The position numbers and the translations under genes were made by a program. 64,000 nucleotides of DNA from Streptomyces sp. Root1304 (GTDB taxonomy: Bacteria; Actinomycetota; Actinomycetes; Streptomycetales; Streptomycetaceae): positions 62,001 to 126,000 of the forward strand of contig NZ_LMEP01000003.1 of assembly GCF_001426405.1 (NCBI RefSeq). Direction: 5' to 3'. This document shows, one piece after another, positions 17,251 through 25,523 of the stretch. The notes beneath the pieces are model-generated. The model worked only from the letters and a program-made list of their open reading frames with translations, ran no database searches and was not told the origin of the DNA. Position 1 is the stretch's first letter. Each line of letters starts with the position of its first letter.

Positions 17251-17582
17251 CATTCCGGCGTGCCGTGTCCAGGTCCGGACGGCCGACACGAACCGCAGAA
17301 TCGATCCCCCGTTCGGCGTAGTCGACGCGTCGACATATGTGCCGGGTGAGTTGCACAGCAGGTGTACGCATCTGGCGGAATCGGGCGTTCCACCCCTGGT
17401 GCGGGGCTCGTCGGCCAAACCTCCGACGATCACGAAAGCATCCTGTCCACCCGAATGGATCAGTCGTGAGGAGCCTCACATATCGCCGTTTCAGCTCGGA
17501 TTTCGCCCTGTGTGTAGGTCAAGATCCCTGTCGACGACAAGCCCCCGCCGCCGCGGCGGGGCGGTCCGGGCGGACGCCGAGT
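17251..17582 (+). other. Non-coding upstream region of the riboswitch-controlled gene
   Basis: No credible gene is seen here. It holds the expected promoter for the NlpC/P60 gene, an inverted repeat GTGAGG-AG-CCTCAC (17467-17480), a GC hairpin CCCCGCCGCC/GGCGGGG (about 17544-17562), and CCTGTCGAC (17527-17535), which can pair with GTCGACAGG at 17606-17614. The last two suggest the structured leader begins near 17525. Confidence 0.5.
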
Positions 17583-17769
17583 CCTGCCGCTGTCCCGGAT
17601 GTCTGGTCGACAGGAGTGGATCGGCAGGAGTGGAGGACCCGATTCAGACGGGGCGTACGCGCTGTTCCGGCAGCGAGGCCGTCCCTTGGGGTGAAGCCGC
17701 GGAAGCGGCCGGGCATCTTCGCCAGCCCGAACCCGACAGGTCATCCTTCGCAGGCGGCTGACGAAGGGT
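17583..17769 (+). promoter_or_regulatory. Cyclic di-AMP riboswitch (ydaO/yuaA leader)
   Basis: The conserved ydaO blocks appear in order: GGAGGACCC (17632-17640), TTGGGGTGAA (17686-17695), GCCCGAACCCGACAG (17725-17739) and CTTCGCAGGC (17746-17755). In actinobacteria this class precedes resuscitation factors and NlpC/P60 cell-wall hydrolases, exactly as here. The tail ATCCTTCG (17743-17750) can pair with CGAAGGGT (17762-17769), covering the ribosome site of the hydrolase gene, a plausible off-state. The aptamer 5' boundary is approximate. Confidence 0.85.
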
Positions 17770-17774
17770 TGCGC

Positions 17775-18251
17775 ATGACCGCGCAGATGCACGTCCCGTC
17801 CCTGCTGTCCCGGGCCGGAGCCGTCTCGGCTCTCACCCTCGCCGCCGTCGGCGGCACGCTGCTCGCACCAGGTGCGGCATCGGAGGCCCAGGCAGCGACG
17901 ACCTACGCGAACAAGGCACTGAGCGTCGCCGCGTCCAAGAAGGGAGCCCCGTACCGGTACGGGAGCACCGGGCCCACGAGGTTCGACTGCTCCGGTCTGA
18001 CGCTCTACGCGTACAAGAAGGCGGGCAAGTCGCTGCCCCGCACCGCGCAGCAGCAGTACAACAGGACCCGGCACATCTCCGCCGGCAGCAGACAGAAGGG
18101 GGACCTGGTCTTCTTCCACTCCGGCGGAAGGGTGTACCACGTGGGGATCTACGCCGGGAGCGGCAAGATCTGGCACTCGCCCAAGACGGGCTCCTGGGTG
18201 AAGCTCGACAGGATCTGGTCCTCGAAGGTCTACTACGGCCGCGTCCGCTGA
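17775..18251 (+). CDS. Secreted NlpC/P60 cell-wall endopeptidase
   Basis: This 158-residue exported cysteine peptidase has a signal peptide (about residues 1-40, ending EAQA) and a compact NlpC/P60 domain with Cys72 (FDCSGLT), His122 (YHVGIYAG) and His134 (IWHSPK), the usual triad. It would cleave D-Glu-mDAP-type bonds in peptidoglycan stem peptides. There are no LysM or other anchoring repeats, so it is a minimal enzyme. GAAGGG lies 6 nt before the ATG. The c-di-AMP riboswitch upstream implies its synthesis is tuned to cell-wall or osmotic state. A terminator follows 29 nt after the stop. Confidence 0.9.
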   Translation: MTAQMHVPSLLSRAGAVSALTLAAVGGTLLAPGAASEAQAATTYANKALSVAASKKGAPYRYGSTGPTRFDCSGLTLYAYKKAGKSLPRTAQQQYNRTRHISAGSRQKGDLVFFHSGGRVYHVGIYAGSGKIWHSPKTGSWVKLDRIWSSKVYYGRVR

Positions 18252-18279
18252 CCGGACGGCCGTAGCGGTACGACCCCGA

Positions 18280-18305
18280 GGGGTGCGGTGGCGCCGCCGC
18301 ACCCC
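18280..18305 (+). terminator. Terminator after the NlpC/P60 gene
   Basis: Arms GGGGTGCGG (18280-18288) and CCGCACCCC (18297-18305) form a perfect 9-bp stem. It lies between convergent genes, so it may serve both strands. Confidence 0.7.
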
Positions 18306-18401
18306 GGCACGGGCCTTCCGGACGTGGACCTGGGTCGCGTCCGGCACACAGCGCCGTCCGCGCAGGCCGGGCAGGCCGGGCCGGGCCTTCCCGGCGAGGA
18401 G

Positions 18402-18839
18402 CTAACAGCTCGCGAGCGGGACCGTCGTCCACGGGAGGGTGATCCGGACCGTCTTCCCGCCCTCCTCGGTCGGGGCGACCGAGAGACGGCCGCCCGCCTC
18501 CGCCGCCAGCGAGCGGATGATGACCATGCCCCGGCCGTTGTCCTGCTGGACTGCCGCCGGGAGACGGCGCGGCCAGCGCGGATGGCTGTCGGTGACGCCG
18601 ATGTGGAGGCGCTCCTCGCGCTCCAGGCGGACGTCGACCGTGAACGTGGGCGACTGACCGAGGGTGTGCAGCACGGCGTTGGTGGCCAGTTCCGAGACCA
18701 TCAGACGGATCGCGTCCGCGAGGTCGTCGGCCCCGTCGAGGCCCCATCCGTCGAGCACCTCCGCGACGAACCGCCGGGCCGTGGGGACCGAGGCGGGCTC
18801 GCTCGGCAGAGTGACGGATGCTTCCTGGTGATCGGCCAT
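18402..18839 (-). CDS. RsbW-like ATP-binding regulatory protein (HATPase_c)
   Basis: This 145-residue single-domain GHKL ATPase has the N box SELATNAVLH (about residues 49-58), the G1 region VTDSHPRWP and the G2 region DNGRGMVII. This architecture matches anti-sigma-factor kinases or other small serine kinase-fold regulators, very numerous in Streptomyces. No partner sigma or antagonist gene is adjacent. AAAGGGA precedes the ATG. GCGCAATCC occurs about 50 nt upstream on the coding strand, but the base pattern 16 nt further is CGGG, not CGTA. Its target cannot be named from sequence. Confidence 0.85.
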   Translation of the reverse strand: MADHQEASVTLPSEPASVPTARRFVAEVLDGWGLDGADDLADAIRLMVSELATNAVLHTLGQSPTFTVDVRLEREERLHIGVTDSHPRWPRRLPAAVQQDNGRGMVIIRSLAAEAGGRLSVAPTEEGGKTVRITLPWTTVPLASC

Positions 18840-18974
18840 GGCGACGCTGTCCCTTTCCCGCCGGGGCCGCTGCCCCGGATTGCGCTTCGGGCGTCAGAGT
18901 GGCACCGATCGGACCACGCCGGGCGGCGTTCCACCAAGATATGTCCCCATCTGTCGCCCGAAGCGGTGAACTCT

Positions 18975-19000
18975 GCGGCCCGGGAACCCCCTTGGGCCGC
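18975..19000 (-). terminator. Terminator after bioF
   Basis: Arms GCGGCCC (18975-18981) and GGGCCGC (18994-19000) form a 7-bp GC stem starting 3 nt beyond the bioF stop on the minus strand. Confidence 0.5.
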
Positions 19001-19003
19001 CCG

Positions 19004-20191
19004 TCACCCCTGCGGTCCGGCCGGCGCCGTCCGCAGGATCGTCGCCACCGCGCGCTCGATCTGCGCGTCCGTCAGATCGGCCCGCGCGGTGAGCCGCAGT
19101 CGCGAGATGCCGTCCGGCACGGACGGCGGCCGGAAGCAGCCGACGGCAAGACCCTGCTCGCGGCAGTCCGCCGCCCAGCGCAGAGCCGCCTCCGGGGAGG
19201 GCGCGCGCACCGAGACGACGGCCGCGTCGGGCCGGGCCGCCGTGAGGCCCGCCTCGGTGAGCAGCCGGTACAGGGTGGTGGCAACGGTACGCGCCCGCTC
19301 GGCGAGGTCCGGTTCGGCGACCAGCAGCCGGAGGCTCGCGAGCGCGCCGCCCGCGGCGGCGGGGGCGAGCCCGGTGTCGAAGATGAAGGTGCGGGCCGCG
19401 TTCACCAGGTGCTCGATCACCCGGGCCGGGCCGAGGACGGCGCCGCCCTGGCTGCCGAGGGACTTGGAGAGGGTCAGCGTGGCCACCACGTCCTCGTCGC
19501 CCGCGAGTCCCGCCTCGTGGAGGGCGCCCCGGCCCCCTTCGCCGAGGACGCCGAGGCCGTGGGCGTCGTCCACGACGAGTCCGGCGCCGTGCGCGCGGCA
19601 GGCGGCGGCCAGCCACGGCAGCGGGGCCTTGTCGCCGTCGACGGAGAAGACGGAGTCGGTGACGGCCAGGGCCCGCCGCCCGGGGTGCGCGGCCAGCGTC
19701 TTGGCGACGGCCTCGGGGTCGGTGTGCGGGACGACGGCCGTCTCGGCGCGCGCGAGGCGGCAGCCGTCCACGATCGAGGCGTGGTTGGAGGCGTCGGAGA
19801 CGATCAGGGAGTCCCGGCCGCCGAGCGCGGTCAGCGCGGCCAGGTTGGCGGTGTAGCCGGAGGAGAAGACGAGCGCGGCCTCGAAACCGCAGAACTCGGC
19901 GAGTTCGCGTTCGAGACGGGTGTGCAGCCGGGTGGTGCCGGTGACGAGCCGGGATCCGGTCGAGCCGGCGCCCCAGCGCACGGCCGCCTCGGCCGCGGCC
20001 TCGGTGACCTCCCGGCGGCGGGTGAGCCCGAGGTAGTCGTTGCTCGCCAGGTCGAGCAGCTCCGACTCGGCGGCCCGGGGCCGCAGCGTACGGACCAGAC
20101 CGGCGTCGGCCCGGCGGCGCGCCTCGGCGTCGGTCCAGTCGAAAGCGGTACGGCGCGGGCCCGCGTCCCGTGCCTCCTCGGCCTGTGACAT
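19004..20191 (-). CDS. bioF: 8-amino-7-oxononanoate synthase
   Basis: This 395-residue PLP-dependent alpha-oxoamine synthase condenses pimeloyl-thioester with L-alanine, the first step of the biotin ring pathway. PLP-binding Lys243 lies in [23 protein letters not shown] and SDASNHASI are also conserved. The ATG at 20191 is preferred over an upstream start at 20236 because AAAGGA lies a suitable distance before it. It is divergent from bioB-bioA-bioD across a 143-nt gap, so the whole pathway from pimeloyl-thioester to biotin is encoded here. No bioC/bioH-like pimeloyl gene is seen in the window. Confidence 0.93.
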   Translation of the reverse strand: MSQAEEARDAGPRRTAFDWTDAEARRRADAGLVRTLRPRAAESELLDLASNDYLGLTRRREVTEAAAEAAVRWGAGSTGSRLVTGTTRLHTRLERELAEFCGFEAALVFSSGYTANLAALTALGGRDSLIVSDASNHASIVDGCRLARAETAVVPHTDPEAVAKTLAAHPGRRALAVTDSVFSVDGDKAPLPWLAAACRAHGAGLVVDDAHGLGVLGEGGRGALHEAGLAGDEDVVATLTLSKSLGSQGGAVLGPARVIEHLVNAARTFIFDTGLAPAAAGGALASLRLLVAEPDLAERARTVATTLYRLLTEAGLTAARPDAAVVSVRAPSPEAALRWAADCREQGLAVGCFRPPSVPDGISRLRLTARADLTDAQIERAVATILRTAPAGPQG

Positions 20192-20249
20192 ACGGCGATC
20201 CTTTTGTAGGCAGCGCACAGACCCTAGCCGGAGCATGCCGAGGTCGGGA

Positions 20250-20263
20250 TGTGGTCATCCACA
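20250..20263. promoter_or_regulatory. Inverted repeat between bioF and bioB
   Basis: TGTGG-TCAT-CCACA (20250-20263) lies near the middle of the 143-nt divergent gap between bioF and bioB. It could be an operator for a biotin regulator, but it does not resemble the BioQ or BirA sites I know. Confidence 0.3.
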
Positions 20264-20334
20264 CACCCCGATCGGAGTCGTTTGTTCGGATCCTCCTTGG
20301 CCGAGGGGTGGGCGGTAGGCCAGGATCAGCGGTT

Positions 20335-21639
20335 ATGGACCTGCTGAACACGCTGGTGGAGAAGGGGCTGCGGCGCGAGCTGCCGACCCGTGAAGAAGCG
20401 CTCGCCGTGCTGGCGACCTCAGACGACGAACTGCTCGATGTGGTGGCGGCGGCCGGCAAGGTGCGCCGCCAGTGGTTCGGGCGGCGGGTGAAGCTCAACT
20501 ACCTGGTGAACCTGAAGTCGGGGCTGTGCCCCGAGGACTGCTCGTACTGCTCGCAGCGGCTCGGCTCCAAGGCCGAGATCCTCAAGTACACCTGGCTGAA
20601 GCCGGACGAGGCCTCCCAGGCGGCGGCCGCCGGTGTCGCGGGCGGCGCCAAGCGGGTCTGCCTGGTGGCGAGCGGCCGCGGTCCGACGGACCGGGACGTC
20701 GAGCGGGTCGGCAGGACCATCGAGGCGATCAAGGAGCAGAACGAGGGCGTCGAGGTCTGCGCCTGCCTCGGGCTGCTCTCGGACGGCCAGGCGGAGCGGC
20801 TGCGGGACGCCGGCGCCGACGCGTACAACCACAACCTGAACACCTCCGAGGCGACGTACGAGGGGATCACCAAGACCCACACGTACGCGGACCGGGTGGA
20901 CACCGTGCAGAAGGCGCACGCCGCCGGTCTGTCGGCCTGCTCGGGTCTGATCGCGGGCATGGGCGAGTCCGACGAGGACCTCGTCGACGTCGTGTACGCG
21001 CTGCGCGAGCTCGACTCGGACTCGGTGCCGGTCAACTTCCTCATCCCCTTCGAGGGGACGCCGCTCGCCAAGGAGTGGAACCTCACCCCGCAGCGCTGCC
21101 TGCGGATCCTCGCGATGGTGCGGTTCGTCTGCCCCGACGTCGAGGTCCGGATCGCCGGCGGCCGTGAGGTGCATCTGCGCTCGATGCAGCCGCTGGCCCT
21201 GAACATCGCGAACTCGATCTTCCTCGGCGACTACCTGACGAGCGAGGGCCAGGCCGGCCAGGCCGACCTGGACATGATCGCGGACGCGGGCTTCGAGGTG
21301 GAGGGCGCGGGCACGACCACGCTGCCGAAGCACCGCGCGGACGCGCTCGCGGCGGCGGGTGCGACGGGCGGCTGCGGCGCGAAGGCCACGGCGGGCTGCG
21401 GCTCCGAGGCCTCCGCCGACGGCGCGGGCTGCGGCTCCCACGCGGAGGCGGGCGGCGGCTGCGGTCCCTGCGGCGGCCACGCGGCGCCGGAGTCCTCCGA
21501 GGCCCCGACGGCGTCCGAAGCCCCGACGGCTCCGGTGGTTCCGGCGGCTCCGGCGGCTCCCGCCGCGAACGAGCCCCGGCCGGACCTGGTCGCCGTGCGC
21601 CGCCGCGGCGCCGGCACGGACCTCGCCCCGAACGCGTAA
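20335..21639 (+). CDS. bioB: Biotin synthase with Cys/Gly-rich C-terminal extension
   Basis: This 434-residue radical-SAM enzyme inserts sulfur into dethiobiotin. The cluster motif is Cys65-x3-Cys69-x2-Cys72 ([10 protein letters not shown]), and YNHNLNTSE and the Arg in the VRIAGGRE block are present. The catalytic domain ends near residue 338, the usual length. Beyond it is an unusual tail of about 96 residues with five cysteines (347, 355, 366, 376, 379) set in Gly, followed by an Ala/Pro-rich stretch. The tail might carry metal or sulfur, or be a linker; this is inference. The ATG at 20335 is used; earlier in-frame codons overlap the bioF start. Confidence 0.93.
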   Translation: MDLLNTLVEKGLRRELPTREEALAVLATSDDELLDVVAAAGKVRRQWFGRRVKLNYLVNLKSGLCPEDCSYCSQRLGSKAEILKYTWLKPDEASQAAAAGVAGGAKRVCLVASGRGPTDRDVERVGRTIEAIKEQNEGVEVCACLGLLSDGQAERLRDAGADAYNHNLNTSEATYEGITKTHTYADRVDTVQKAHAAGLSACSGLIAGMGESDEDLVDVVYALRELDSDSVPVNFLIPFEGTPLAKEWNLTPQRCLRILAMVRFVCPDVEVRIAGGREVHLRSMQPLALNIANSIFLGDYLTSEGQAGQADLDMIADAGFEVEGAGTTTLPKHRADALAAAGATGGCGAKATAGCGSEASADGAGCGSHAEAGGGCGPCGGHAAPESSEAPTASEAPTAPVVPAAPAAPAANEPRPDLVAVRRRGAGTDLAPNA

Positions 21640-21643
21640 CGCC

Positions 21644-22924
21644 GTGCGCAACGACGAACTCCTCGGCCTGGACCGGGCGCACGTCTGGCATCCGTACGGC
21701 CCCATGCCCGGCCGTACGGACCCGCTGGTCGTCGCGTCCGCGTCCGGGGTGCGCCTCCGGCTCGCCGAACCCGCCGAGGGTCAGACCGAGTTGATCGACG
21801 GCATGTCGTCCTGGTGGTCGGCGGTCCACGGCTACAACCACCCCGTGCTCAACGACGCGGTGCGCGACCAGCTGGACCGGATGAGCCACGTCATGTTCGG
21901 CGGGCTCACCCACGAACCCGCCGTGCGGCTCGCCGCCCGGCTCGTCGAGATCACCCCCGAGCCGCTGCGGCACGTCTTCCTCAGCGACTCGGGCTCCGTC
22001 TCGGTCGAGGTCGCGGTCAAGATGTGCCTCCAGTACTGGCGTTCGCTCGGGCGCCCCGAGAAGCAGCGGCTGCTCACCTGGCGCGGCGGCTACCACGGCG
22101 ACACCTGGCAGCCGATGTCCGTGTGCGACCCGCAGGGCGGGATGCACGAGCTGTGGTCGGGCGTGCTCCAGACGCAGGTGTTCGTGGACGCCCCGCCGGC
22201 CGGGTACGAGGAGTCGTACGCGGAGCTGCTGCGGTCCGAGATCGGGAGGCACGCGCACGAACTGGCCGCGGTGATCGTGGAACCGGTGGTGCAGGGCGCG
22301 GGCGGGATGCGTTTCCACGACCCGGAGTACCTGCGGGTGCTGCGGGAGGCCTGCGACGCACACGACGTGCTGCTCGTCCTCGACGAGATCGCCACCGGCT
22401 TCGGGCGTACGGGCACGCTGTTCGCCGCCGACCAGGTGGGCGTCTCCCCCGATGTGATGTGTCTGGGCAAGGCGCTGACCGGCGGCTACCTGTCGATGGC
22501 GGCGACGCTCTGCACGAGCCGGGTCGCCGACGGGATCTCGCGGGGCGAGGTCCCGGTCCTGGCGCACGGGCCGACCTTCATGGGGAACCCGCTGGCGTCC
22601 GCCGTGGCCTGCGCCTCGATCGACCTGCTGCTCTCCCAGGACTGGGAGGTCGAGGTCAAGCGGATCGAGACCGGGCTGCGGGCCGGGCTCGCCCCGGCCG
22701 CCGGCCTGCCGGGCGTGCGCGAGGTACGGGTGCTCGGCGCGATCGGGGTCGTACAGCTGGACCACGAGGTCGACATGGCCGCGGCGACGCGCGCGGCGGT
22801 CCGGGAGGGCGTGTGGCTGCGCCCGTTCCGTGACCTGATCTACACGATGCCGCCGTACGTGACCGGCGACGAGGACCTGGCCCGGATCTGCGCCGCCGTA
22901 CGAGCGGCCGCGGCGGCGGGCTGA
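21644..22924 (+). CDS. bioA: Adenosylmethionine-8-amino-7-oxononanoate aminotransferase
   Basis: This 426-residue class III aminotransferase converts 8-amino-7-oxononanoate to 7,8-diaminononanoate, with SAM as amino donor in the typical enzyme. PLP Lys276 is in CLGKALTGG; the N-terminal HVWHPYGP (residues 13-20), [12 protein letters not shown] and the [12 protein letters not shown] block are BioA signatures. The GTG at 21644 lies 4 nt after the bioB stop, so the two are coupled. The long open frame starting at 21359 is inside bioB and is not the start. bioD follows after 20 nt. Confidence 0.95.
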   Translation: MRNDELLGLDRAHVWHPYGPMPGRTDPLVVASASGVRLRLAEPAEGQTELIDGMSSWWSAVHGYNHPVLNDAVRDQLDRMSHVMFGGLTHEPAVRLAARLVEITPEPLRHVFLSDSGSVSVEVAVKMCLQYWRSLGRPEKQRLLTWRGGYHGDTWQPMSVCDPQGGMHELWSGVLQTQVFVDAPPAGYEESYAELLRSEIGRHAHELAAVIVEPVVQGAGGMRFHDPEYLRVLREACDAHDVLLVLDEIATGFGRTGTLFAADQVGVSPDVMCLGKALTGGYLSMAATLCTSRVADGISRGEVPVLAHGPTFMGNPLASAVACASIDLLLSQDWEVEVKRIETGLRAGLAPAAGLPGVREVRVLGAIGVVQLDHEVDMAAATRAAVREGVWLRPFRDLIYTMPPYVTGDEDLARICAAVRAAAAAG

Positions 22925-22944
22925 ACGGAAGGACTGGGACAGCA

Positions 22945-23664
22945 GTGGGAATCGTCGTCGTCAGCGGGACCGGCACGGAGATCGGCAAGACGGTGGTGAC
23001 GGCGGCGGTGGCCGCCGTGGCCACCGCCGCCGGCCGGTCGGTCGCCGTCCTCAAGCCCGCGCAGACGGGGGTCGGGCCGGACGAGGCCGGGGACGCGGCC
23101 GAGGTCGTCCGGCTCTCCGGCGCCGTGGGCCACGCCGAGCTGGGCCGCTTCCCGGAGCCGCTGGCCCCCGGCACGGCGGCCCGGCGGGCCGGGCTCGCGC
23201 CGGTGGGGCCCCGGGAGGTCGCCGAGGCGGCCAGGAAGCTGGCCGCCTCGCACGACCTGGTGCTCGTGGAGGGGGCGGGCGGGCTGCTCGTCCGCTTCGA
23301 CGAGGAGGGCGGCACGCTCGCGGACGCGGCGGCGCTGCTCGGCGCACCGGTCCTGGTGGTCGTCCCGGCCGGGCTGGGGACGCTCAACTCGACGGCCCTG
23401 ACGGCCGAGGCGCTGAGGGCACGCGGGATCGAGCAGCTGGGCGTGGTGGTCGGCAGCTGGCCGGACGCCCCCGACCTGGCCGCGCGCTGCAATCTGGCGG
23501 ACCTGCCGGAGGCGGCGGGCGCCCCGCTGCTCGGGGCCGTACCGGAGGGGTCGGGGGCGCTCGACCCGGCCGGGTTCCGGGCGGCCGCCGACGGCTGGCT
23601 GGCGCCCGCGCTCGGCGGCCACTGGGACGCGGCGGCGTTCCGGGAGCTGTTCGCCGCCGAATGA
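22945..23664 (+). CDS. bioD: Dethiobiotin synthetase
   Basis: This 239-residue P-loop enzyme closes the ureido ring of dethiobiotin using ATP and CO2. The phosphate loop is GTGTEIGKT (8-16), KPAQTG follows at about 36, and LVEGAGGLLV is the conserved catalytic block. The gene begins with GTG 20 nt after bioA. It ends the bioB-bioA-bioD unit; the next gene is 35 nt on and could be co-transcribed. The protein is somewhat Ala-rich, as expected at this GC content. Confidence 0.95.
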   Translation: MGIVVVSGTGTEIGKTVVTAAVAAVATAAGRSVAVLKPAQTGVGPDEAGDAAEVVRLSGAVGHAELGRFPEPLAPGTAARRAGLAPVGPREVAEAARKLAASHDLVLVEGAGGLLVRFDEEGGTLADAAALLGAPVLVVVPAGLGTLNSTALTAEALRARGIEQLGVVVGSWPDAPDLAARCNLADLPEAAGAPLLGAVPEGSGALDPAGFRAAADGWLAPALGGHWDAAAFRELFAAE

Positions 23665-23699
23665 GCCCCGGCCGGAGGGTGACTCCGTAGGCTGGGGGC

Positions 23700-24044
23700 A
23701 TGCGCGCTCACGTTCAGGAGATCGTCTTCGACTGTGCGGGTCCCCCGGCGCTCGTCCGCTTCTGGGCCGGGCTCCTCGGCGGTTCCCCGGTGGACCGGAG
23801 CGAGGACTGGTCGTACGTGGACCCGCCGGGGTTCGTACGCCTCGCCTTCCAGCGGGTGCCGGAGGGCAAGGCGGTGAAGAACCGCGTCCATCTCGACCTG
23901 GAGGTGGAGGACCCGGTCACGGCGGCCGCGGAGGCGCTGCGGTCGGGCGCCGCCCCGGTCGGAGACCCCGTCACGGACGAACAGGGCACCTTCCAGGTCA
24001 TGCGGGACCCGGAGGGGAACGAGTTCTGCTTCGTGACGGTCTGA
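23700..24044 (+). CDS. VOC-superfamily glyoxalase-like protein
   Basis: This 114-residue single vicinal-oxygen-chelate domain begins with VQEIVFDCAGPPALVRFW and ends with RDPEGNEFCFV, both standard features of the glyoxalase-like group. Such proteins bind a metal or small molecule and may act as dioxygenases, resistance proteins or lyases; the substrate cannot be inferred. It is 35 nt after bioD and 10 nt before a methyltransferase gene, so it may be part of a longer unit, although there is no pathway link to biotin. The Cys at residue 12 is not a family catalytic residue. Confidence 0.8.
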   Translation: MRAHVQEIVFDCAGPPALVRFWAGLLGGSPVDRSEDWSYVDPPGFVRLAFQRVPEGKAVKNRVHLDLEVEDPVTAAAEALRSGAAPVGDPVTDEQGTFQVMRDPEGNEFCFVTV

Positions 24045-24054
24045 GGAGGCTCCG

Positions 24055-24732
24055 ATGACACCGTCGCACGCCGCGCCGCCGCCCCCGTCGTCCCCCGCGC
24101 CGCATGTGCACCATCCGCTGTTCGCCCGCTTCTACGCCCGGCTCAGCGTGTCCGCCGAGACCAAGGGCGGGCTCGGCGAGCTGCGTGCGGAGCTGCTCGC
24201 CGGGCTGTCGGGCCGGGTGCTGGAGATCGGCGCCGGGAACGGGCTCAACTTCGCGCACTACCCCGAGGGAGTCACCGAGGTGGTGGCCGTCGAGCCGGAG
24301 TCCCGGCTGCGCCGGCTCGCCCAGGAGGCCGCGCGCGGAGCGCCGGTCCCGGTGACCGTCCTGCCGGACACGGCGGAGGCCCTCCCTCTGGAGGACGCCT
24401 CCTTCGACGCGGCCGTCGCCTCCCTCGTCCTCTGCACGGTACGGAACCTGCCCCGGGCCCTCGCGGAGCTGCACCGGGTGCTGCGCCCCGGCGGGGAGCT
24501 GCGCTTCTTGGAGCACGGGCTGGCGGACACGCCGGGCCTGGCGCGCGTGCAGCGGGGTCTGGACCGGACGGTCTGGCCGCTGCTCTTCGGCGGCTGCCAC
24601 ACCTCGCGCGCCCCGCTCGTGGCGATCGAGGCGGCCGGATTCACGCTGGGCCCGTACCGCTCCTTCGACATCCCCGAGAAGGGCCCCCGACTGCCGTCCT
24701 CCCCGTGCGTGCTGGGCGTCGCGCAGCGCTAG
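24055..24732 (+). CDS. Class I SAM-dependent methyltransferase
   Basis: This 225-residue Rossmann-type methyltransferase has motif I VLEIGAGNGLN (about residues 55-65), an acidic residue VEPES closing the next strand, and the LHRVLRPGGELRFLEHG block usual in UbiE/small-molecule methyltransferases. The N-terminal 20 residues are Pro-rich and disordered. The start at 24055 is 10 nt after the VOC gene, with GGAGG upstream. The substrate is unknown. The C-terminal half has Cys in GGCHTSR, seen in related arsenite-methyltransferase-like proteins, but the full Cys set for arsenite is absent. Confidence 0.85.
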   Translation: MTPSHAAPPPPSSPAPHVHHPLFARFYARLSVSAETKGGLGELRAELLAGLSGRVLEIGAGNGLNFAHYPEGVTEVVAVEPESRLRRLAQEAARGAPVPVTVLPDTAEALPLEDASFDAAVASLVLCTVRNLPRALAELHRVLRPGGELRFLEHGLADTPGLARVQRGLDRTVWPLLFGGCHTSRAPLVAIEAAGFTLGPYRSFDIPEKGPRLPSSPCVLGVAQR

Positions 24733-24818
24733 GGGGTGCTCCCGTCCCTCGGCGGGGGCGTGTCTCTCCCCTCGGAACCGCGTTGCACGGGCAGCTCCCC
24801 GCCTGATGGGATCCGGCC

Positions 24819-25247
24819 ATGATCGATCTGCGGATACGTGCTGCCACCCCCGACGACGCCGAGGCCGTCCTCGCCTTCTGGCGGGAGTCCGCCAAGGGGA
24901 CGTCGATCTCGGACGACGTGCACGGGGTGATCCGGCTGGTCGAGCGCGACCCGGAGGCGCTCCTCCTGGCCGTCGACGACGACGGCCTGATCGTGGGCTC
25001 CGTCATCGCGGGCTGGGACGGCTGGCGCGCCTCCCTCTACCGGCTCGCCGTGCTGCCCTCCCACCGTCGGCGCGGCATCTCGACGATGCTTCTGAAGGCG
25101 GCGGAGGAACGATTCGTCGCCCTCGGCGGACGACGGGCCGACGCCATGGTCCTGGAGGCCAACGAGACCGGGCACCAGCTGTGGACGGCCGCCGGCTACG
25201 GCCGCGAGGACCGCTGGCGCCGCTGGGTGAAGCCGCTCACCGGCTGA
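24819..25247 (+). CDS. GNAT-family N-acetyltransferase
   Basis: This 142-residue single-domain acetyltransferase has the acetyl-CoA loop RRRGIST (in LAVLPSHRRRGIS) and a C-terminal ETGHQLWTAAGYGRE block typical of the family. The substrate is unknown; proteins of this size acetylate small amines or protein termini. It starts 86 nt after the methyltransferase gene and is followed by a 276-nt untranslated or uORF-containing region before the CNNM genes. No ribosome site is strong; the gene may be leaderless. Confidence 0.82.
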   Translation: MIDLRIRAATPDDAEAVLAFWRESAKGTSISDDVHGVIRLVERDPEALLLAVDDDGLIVGSVIAGWDGWRASLYRLAVLPSHRRRGISTMLLKAAEERFVALGGRRADAMVLEANETGHQLWTAAGYGREDRWRRWVKPLTG

Positions 25248-25312
25248 GCCGCCGGCGCCTCCGGGCCGGGGGTGACCGGCACCGCGGCACCTGAAGCGAA
25301 GGGGATCGACAC

Positions 25313-25519
25313 ATGCAGCAAAGGGGTGATCACCACGCCGCTTTTGCCGATCCTTTACCATGGTCTCTCCACACGTCCCGACGACCGAAAGGTGTGAGCG
25401 TCCGCCCATGGGCGAGCCTCCCAGTAGTACGGATCCCCGTACCGGATCCGGAAGCACCGGCTCCAACAGTCGACACCGAGCGTTCCTCCTCCCCCTGGCT
25501 GATCATGGGACGGAGGTGA
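25313..25519 (+). other. Candidate leader ORF upstream of the CNNM/CorC operon
   Basis: A 68-codon frame starts at an ATG with AAGGGG 8 nt upstream and ends with TGA at 25517-25519, 4 nt before the start of the CNNM gene and on top of its ribosome site. It contains 11 Pro codons, several close together near residues 38-50. Pro-rich leaders control Mg2+ transporter genes in enterobacteria, so a similar role is possible. Pro codons are common in any GC-rich frame, so this may be chance. Confidence 0.3.
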
Positions 25520-25523
25520 ACCG

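Noticed and set aside
18875..18895. GCGCAATCC before the HATPase gene as a further ECF target
   Set aside because: The sequence 16 nt on is CGGG, without the CGTA core.
20192..20334. BioQ or BirA operator between bioF and bioB
   Set aside because: No TGAAC-n3-GTTAC or BirA-like palindrome is present; only an unrelated 14-bp repeat is seen.
25378..25460. M-box (Mg2+) riboswitch before the CNNM genes
   Set aside because: Some G/C-rich elements looked similar, but the conserved GGUGAGGCUCCU and GCUAAAGC blocks are absent.
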